Of a stretch of DNA of 46,646 bases, positions 40,646-46,646 are shown piece after piece. Source of the stretch: Kiritimatiellales bacterium (GTDB taxonomy: Bacteria; Verrucomicrobiota; Kiritimatiellia; Kiritimatiellales; Pontiellaceae); the NCBI GenBank assembly GCA_003246265.1, contig QKAU01000028.1, positions 1-46,646 on the forward strand. Direction: 5' to 3'. Position 1 is the first letter of the stretch. Each line of letters opens with the position of its first letter. A model generated the notes under the pieces. It was not told the origin of the DNA, did no database searches, and saw only the letters and a list, made by a program, of their open reading frames with translations. A program made the translations under genes and the position numbers.

Positions 40646-41596
40646 CTATTTCCATTGATTGGATTTTCCGGCCAGGTCGATGGCCAGCATGAGCGCATTC
40701 CGCATGCTTTTCCCGGAGGCCACGTTTCTCCCGGCAATTCCGAACGCCGTTCCGTGGTCGGGCGAAGTGCGGATGATCGGCAGGCCAAGCGTCAAGTTGA
40801 CCCCTTCATCGAATCCGAGCATTTTCAACGGAGCCAGCCCCTGGTCGTGGTACATCGCCACGACCGCATCGTAGTCGCCAGCCAACGCCTGGTGGAAAAC
40901 CGTATCGGCAGGGACCGCGCCGTGGACATTGAATCCCCTGCGTCGCATTGCGGCGACCGCCGGGTTGATGATTTCGATCTCCTCCCGCCCGATCACGCCG
41001 CCGTCTCCGGCATGTGGATTAAGCCCGCACACCGCGACCCGCCCGAACTCGAAACCAAACAGATCCAAAGCCTTTGCAGCAAGTTCTATCGCCTCCCCAA
41101 TATTGCGTTTCGATAGCGCGGAAGGGACCGCGGCGATAGGGATGTGGCGGGTTGCCAGCATCACGCGCAAGCCCCCACCCACCAGCATCATACCGTACTT
41201 CGTTGTACCGGTCAGCCCGGCCAGCAGCTCGGTATGGCCCGGCACGTCGATCTTCGCCTTGTGGAACCCCTCCTTGCTGATCGGGGCGGTTACCATGGCA
41301 TCGAACTCCCCTGCCAGACACCCCTCCACAGCCCTCCGGATCGCCCGTTCCGCCAGGCGCGAAGCTTCGGCACGGATTTTCCCAGGATTCCATCGGACCC
41401 TCCATCCGGCCTCTTGGAACGACAGCCTGCGCGAAACCGGAACACCAAGATGGGCGGCCTGTTCGCGCACCATCTGCTCATCCCCCACGAGAACAAATTC
41501 GACGTCGGCCGGCCACCGGTGCCGTGCCAGCGCCTTGAGCGCCACCTCGGGCCCGATTCCGTTGACATCCCCAATGGTTATCCCTATCCGTTTCAT
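40646..41596 (-). CDS. pdxA: 4-hydroxythreonine-4-phosphate dehydrogenase PdxA
   Basis: This 316-residue enzyme of the DXP-dependent pyridoxal phosphate pathway oxidises 4-phosphohydroxy-L-threonine with NAD. The N-terminus KRIGITIGDVNGIGPEVALKAL is diagnostic. The metal-binding histidines lie in VPGHTELLAGLTGT (first), VHGAVPADTVFHQAL (second) and DAVVAMYHDQGLAPLKML (third). TSPDHGTAFGIAGRNVA is the C-terminal motif. It is first in the pdxA-rsmA pair, with a terminator separating it from glnN upstream. No anomalies seen. Confidence 0.95.
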   Translation of the reverse strand: MKRIGITIGDVNGIGPEVALKALARHRWPADVEFVLVGDEQMVREQAAHLGVPVSRRLSFQEAGWRVRWNPGKIRAEASRLAERAIRRAVEGCLAGEFDAMVTAPISKEGFHKAKIDVPGHTELLAGLTGTTKYGMMLVGGGLRVMLATRHIPIAAVPSALSKRNIGEAIELAAKALDLFGFEFGRVAVCGLNPHAGDGGVIGREEIEIINPAVAAMRRRGFNVHGAVPADTVFHQALAGDYDAVVAMYHDQGLAPLKMLGFDEGVNLTLGLPIIRTSPDHGTAFGIAGRNVASGKSMRNALMLAIDLAGKSNQWK

Positions 41597-41607
41597 GCGC
41601 CGAACGA

Positions 41608-41640
41608 TAAAAAAAGGCCTCGCGCAATGCGAGGCCTTTC
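41608..41640 (-). terminator. Intrinsic terminator of glnN
   Basis: On the minus strand GGCCTCGC-ATTGC-GCGAGGCC is a perfect 8-bp stem followed by seven or more T residues. Confidence 0.92.
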
Positions 41641-41659
41641 GTGGTTCTGCCCTTCCCGA

Positions 41660-43693
<2,034 letters not shown>

Positions 43694-43820
43694 TTTGTCT
43701 CCTTAAGAATTAAATGCCCCTAAACCGGAGGCATTGCACCCTGCCCGGCAAACCGTCCAAGCAGATGCTGCAATTGCCAACATCCTTCCCGAACATGATT
43801 GCCCCAAAAAATATTTTCGT

Positions 43821-43836
43821 AGCAATGCACGATCCA
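43821..43836 (-). promoter_or_regulatory. Likely sigma-54 promoter of glnN
   Basis: On the minus strand TGGATCGTGCATTGCT has the essential GG and GC exactly ten bases apart and the strong TTGCT -12 box; the -24 box TGGATCG differs from TGGCACG at two positions. The start site would be near 43810, giving a leader of about 117 bases. The surrounding 280 bases are much more AT-rich than the genes. No NifA-type TGT-N10-ACA site was found upstream. Confidence 0.65.
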
Positions 43837-43940
43837 TACCACAAGACCATAGCATTCGTATCATATTAAACAGGAACACTTTACCAAATACAACCACAAG
43901 CAAATTTAATACATAAATGCAACTACGGTCCATGCGACAC

Positions 43941-43964
43941 AAAAAAGATACAATACTGTACATC
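43941..43964 (-). terminator. Weak terminator-like hairpin after lpxD
   Basis: On the minus strand GATGTA and TGTATC can pair (with two G-U pairs) and are followed by six T residues, 12 bases after the lpxD stop. The stem is weak. Confidence 0.35.
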
Positions 43965-43975
43965 GCTCCATTTGC

Positions 43976-45007
43976 CTATCTGGCCCCACCCTTTAGATGC
44001 TCGACCTGCTCTTCCAACTGCTTGATGCGGTCCTTTAGCTTGGGAAGCGTCACCATGTTCGCAATCATCTTCTTGGTCTGCAGGTGGTTCATCGCCGGCG
44101 ATCCCATTACAAAATCCTTGGGCTCGATGTCCTTCATAACGCCCGACTGGGCTCCTACGATCGCCCCGTCACCCACCTCAAGATGGCCGGCCAATCCCGC
44201 CTGTCCAGCAAGGATCACTCGCGATCCGATGATGGTGCTGCCCGAAATGCCGGCCTGGCCGCACATCACGGAATGCTCCCCAACCACGACGTTGTGTGCA
44301 ATCTGCACGAGATTGTCGATCTTCGTTCCCTTGCCGATTTTCGTCTTGCCAAAGCGTGCGCGGTCGATAGCCGTATTGGCCCCGATTTCAACATCATCCT
44401 CAATGACCACCTTGCCGATTTGGGGAATCTTTGTCCGTGATCCGTCCTTTTGAACCGCATAGCCAAACCCGTCGGAGCCGATCACGGCCCCGTTGTGGAT
44501 GATCACCCGCTGACCAATTTCAGTAAACTCCCGAATGGAAACCAGGGGATAGATCAGGCAGTCGCCACCAATGGAACTCTTGTATCCGATCACGCAATTC
44601 GGGTGGATGACCGTACGAGGGCCAATGGTCACGCCCTCTGCGATGGAGCAATGGGCTCCAATATGTACTCCTTCCCCCAGTTGGGCGGATGGGGAAACCA
44701 CCGCAGTGGGATGGACCCCGGGCGCTGCCGCAGGCACCGGCTCGTAGAACCGCTCCGCCACCCATGCAAACGCCTGGTCAGAGTTGTCGACCCGGAGGAG
44801 CGCACACTTGGCCGATCGATCCCAGTCTTTCGGCACGATGACCGCCGAGGCCCTGGTTGAAGCGACTTGAGCCGCGTATTTTGGATTGGCTAGGAAGCTT
44901 ATATCACCCTCGGAAGCCTCTTTCAGCCCTGCAACCGCCACGATGTCGACCTCGCCATCACCCTCCAAGGTTGCACCCAGATGCTCAGCAATATCTGAAA
45001 GTTTCAC
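43976..45007 (-). CDS. lpxD: UDP-3-O-acylglucosamine N-acyltransferase LpxD
   Basis: This 343-residue enzyme adds the N-linked acyl chain in the third step of lipid A synthesis. The N-terminal uridine-binding domain ([29 protein letters not shown]) is followed by a left-handed parallel beta-helix of hexapeptide repeats ([19 protein letters not shown] onward). The catalytic histidine region is [15 protein letters not shown], and a C-terminal coiled helix ([18 protein letters not shown]) closes the trimer. It starts with GTG at 45007, and its Shine-Dalgarno GGAGG lies in the last codons of ompH, so the two are translationally coupled. The ompH-lpxD order is standard in diderms and shows that this organism makes lipid A-type LPS. 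Confidence 0.96.
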   Translation of the reverse strand: MKLSDIAEHLGATLEGDGEVDIVAVAGLKEASEGDISFLANPKYAAQVASTRASAVIVPKDWDRSAKCALLRVDNSDQAFAWVAERFYEPVPAAAPGVHPTAVVSPSAQLGEGVHIGAHCSIAEGVTIGPRTVIHPNCVIGYKSSIGGDCLIYPLVSIREFTEIGQRVIIHNGAVIGSDGFGYAVQKDGSRTKIPQIGKVVIEDDVEIGANTAIDRARFGKTKIGKGTKIDNLVQIAHNVVVGEHSVMCGQAGISGSTIIGSRVILAGQAGLAGHLEVGDGAIVGAQSGVMKDIEPKDFVMGSPAMNHLQTKKMIANMVTLPKLKDRIKQLEEQVEHLKGGAR

Positions 45008-45010
45008 GAA

Positions 45011-45622
45011 TTACTCCTCCACCTTGACTTCGGGCTGACCACCGTCGGATGGAACGACCTCTCTGCCCTGGTTGAGCATCGCCAGCACGTTGGCGGTGAT
45101 ATCCATCTGAGGGGTGACGTAGAGTACCGCGTCCGTGCCGATACGGCTCTGGGCAGAACGGTCGATCACGGCTGCATATCCCTGTGCCTTGGCATAATTA
45201 ATCACCGCTTCGTGAATCTCATCGAAAAGTTTTTTGGTCATCCGCGTGTTCTGCTGCTCCATCTGCTGGCGCCGGAGCTTCTCAAAATCAACCATCTCCT
45301 GCTCTTTTTTCTGGAGTTCGACCAGTTTCTCCTCGAGCTGGTTCCGTTTGTTTTCCCGGATTTCCTTGCTGAGGGTCTCGTCGCGGGAGTCGGTGCGAAG
45401 GACTTCGATCTCCTCCTTCATTACCTTGACCTCCTCCTCGATCTCATCGCGCTCCATCTTGATATCGTCGGCCTGCTGGCGGATCTGGTCCTGGGCAAGC
45501 TGCGTCTTATAGAAACGCTTGAACACCTCCTGCAAGTCCACATAGGCGGTCTGACCTTCGCCGAAGGCCGCTCCTGAGAGCATCGCGCACGCAACCAGGG
45601 GGAGGGGAAACAACCTTTTCAT
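45011..45622 (-). CDS. OmpH/Skp-family periplasmic chaperone
   Basis: This 203-residue protein has a signal peptide (KRLFPLPLVACAMLSGAAFG) and the conserved start of the mature protein (TAYVDLQEVFKRFYKTQLAQDQI). A long coiled coil rich in Glu, Lys and Gln forms the jellyfish-like arms (residues about 45-140), and the C-terminal strand region is YAAVIDRSAQSRIGTDAVLYVTPQMDIT. It would hold unfolded porins, two of which are encoded in this window, before delivery to the Bam complex. The ATG at 45622 gives the signal peptide directly. bamA, often the upstream neighbour, is absent. A Glu/Asp-rich tail ends the protein. Confidence 0.88.
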   Translation of the reverse strand: MKRLFPLPLVACAMLSGAAFGEGQTAYVDLQEVFKRFYKTQLAQDQIRQQADDIKMERDEIEEEVKVMKEEIEVLRTDSRDETLSKEIRENKRNQLEEKLVELQKKEQEMVDFEKLRRQQMEQQNTRMTKKLFDEIHEAVINYAKAQGYAAVIDRSAQSRIGTDAVLYVTPQMDITANVLAMLNQGREVVPSDGGQPEVKVEE

Positions 45623-46108
45623 GGCAACCTTTCTTTCTCGGGAACAAGCGGGAAAAGTACCGGACACGGGCGAATCTGACAAACAAATCGTGCGGGATTT
45701 GGCATCGGGAAGGCCTCAAAAAAAACGGCCGGGCGTTTGAACGTTCGTCTGGCAAGGAGTCTAACTACCTGTAACAACTCCCTGAAAACATGGCTTCCTC
45801 GGAAGCCCTGTTTGCGGCGTGCGGTGCCCCCTTCCGTGCGCCGCTTTTTTTTGCTCTTGTCCCATTTCCGGGGGGACGGTGTGCTCGACCGCCGGGCGAT
45901 CCGCGCAAGGAGAGAACTTCCATGGCGGTTGCGGATTCCGTGTAGCCGCGATTCGTGATCTTGGCGTGGAGTCGCGGAACCCTCCCTGTATTTGCCGGCC
46001 ACGGGATTTACACCCCATGCCGCCGCCTTCAATGCGCCAGCGGACGGGGGCCCGGGATCAGCACCTTCTACCAGCGAACGCGAAGTTCCCCTCAAATGGA
46101 CCATGAAC
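45623..46108. other. Intergenic region between ompH and the rRNA operon
   Basis: About 485 bases without a convincing gene: minus-strand open frames here have no recognisable protein features. A hairpin at 45786-45813 pairs AAACATGGCTTCC with GGAAGCCCTGTTT (two-base loop, one mismatch). The promoter of ompH-lpxD should lie here, but I cannot single out -35/-10 boxes. Confidence 0.5.
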
Positions 46109-46137
46109 AAAAAAAAACCTTGGGCCTAGGCCCAAGG
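46109..46137 (-). terminator. Intrinsic terminator of the rRNA operon
   Basis: CCTTGGGCCTAGGCCCAAGG is a perfect 20-base palindrome; on the minus strand it is followed by nine T residues and lies 13 bases after the 5S gene. Confidence 0.92.
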
Positions 46138-46150
46138 CTGAAATTTAAAA

Positions 46151-46262
<112 letters not shown>

Positions 46263-46329
46263 AAAATTTATAAAATCACAACTGCATAGTATTGAAATAA
46301 CGGCAACCCGCTGTATGCCTTAAAAGAAT

Positions 46330-46646
<317 letters not shown>

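Noticed and set aside
45619-46110. A 163-codon minus-strand open frame between ompH and the rRNA operon
   Set aside because: Its composition (Arg/Pro/Ser-rich), overlap with the ompH start and lack of any domain or ribosome-binding site make it unlikely to be a gene.
46263-46329. Possible tRNA in the 23S-5S spacer
   Set aside because: The spacer is only about 67 bases and shows no cloverleaf, T-loop GTTCGA or acceptor pairing.

Overview
The window is GC-rich, tightly packed bacterial DNA from a diderm (Gram-negative-type) organism. It encodes LpxD, a Skp/OmpH chaperone, two porin-like proteins, a secretin and a tripartite RND pump. A mixed type IV pilus/type II secretion gene set, a Ser/Thr kinase paired with an ECF-type sigma factor, a type III glutamine synthetase and a large secreted protease with thrombospondin type 3 repeats fit the PVC superphylum, perhaps Kiritimatiellota or Verrucomicrobiota. 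That placement is inference from gene content; the partial 23S rRNA at the right edge would settle it.

Layout. 1-0.5 kb: a decayed IS110-family transposase cut off by a 128-bp element with inverted ends. 0.5-3.8 kb: pyrK-pyrD, translationally coupled to two envelope-protein genes. 3.8-7.0 kb: a YgbA-like gene and two divergent porin-like genes. 7.0-10.3 kb: a membrane Ser/Thr kinase with C-terminal leucine-rich repeats and an ECF-type sigma factor, bracketed by two copies of an unannotated noncoding element (promoter-like start, conserved core, intrinsic terminator). 10.3-21.4 kb (minus strand): pilM-pilN-pilO-pilP-like-secretin and a giant S8 protease. 21.5-29.4 kb: a GspB-like protein, a TPR-MshEN protein, the assembly ATPase, the platform protein, a histidine kinase lacking its ATPase domain, a sigma-54 response regulator, and the pilin gene behind a near-perfect -24/-12 promoter. 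29.5-35.5 kb: a MarR-TolC single reading frame, an adaptor and an RND pump. 35.6-39.8 kb: a DUF4186 protein, PcnB, a NifA-like activator and PrmC. 39.8-43.9 kb (minus): rsmA, pdxA and glnN, the last with a likely sigma-54 promoter. 43.9-45.6 kb (minus): ompH-lpxD. 46.1 kb to the end (minus): terminator, 5S rRNA and the 3' end of 23S rRNA.

How it works together. Between 15.9 and 29.4 kb the window holds most of a pilus or pseudopilus machine: pilin, ATPase, platform, PilM/N/O alignment complex, PilP/GspC-like protein, secretin and a dedicated regulator. No prepilin peptidase or PilT retraction ATPase is present. The giant protease directly after the secretin could be exported by that machine. 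Two sigma-54 activators (PilR-like and NifA-like) and two sigma-54-type promoters (pilin and glnN) lie in the same window.

The most unusual features are the paired noncoding elements around the kinase-sigma pair, the MarR-TolC fusion, the ATPase-less sensor kinase and the protease architecture. No tRNA genes or CRISPR arrays were recognised.
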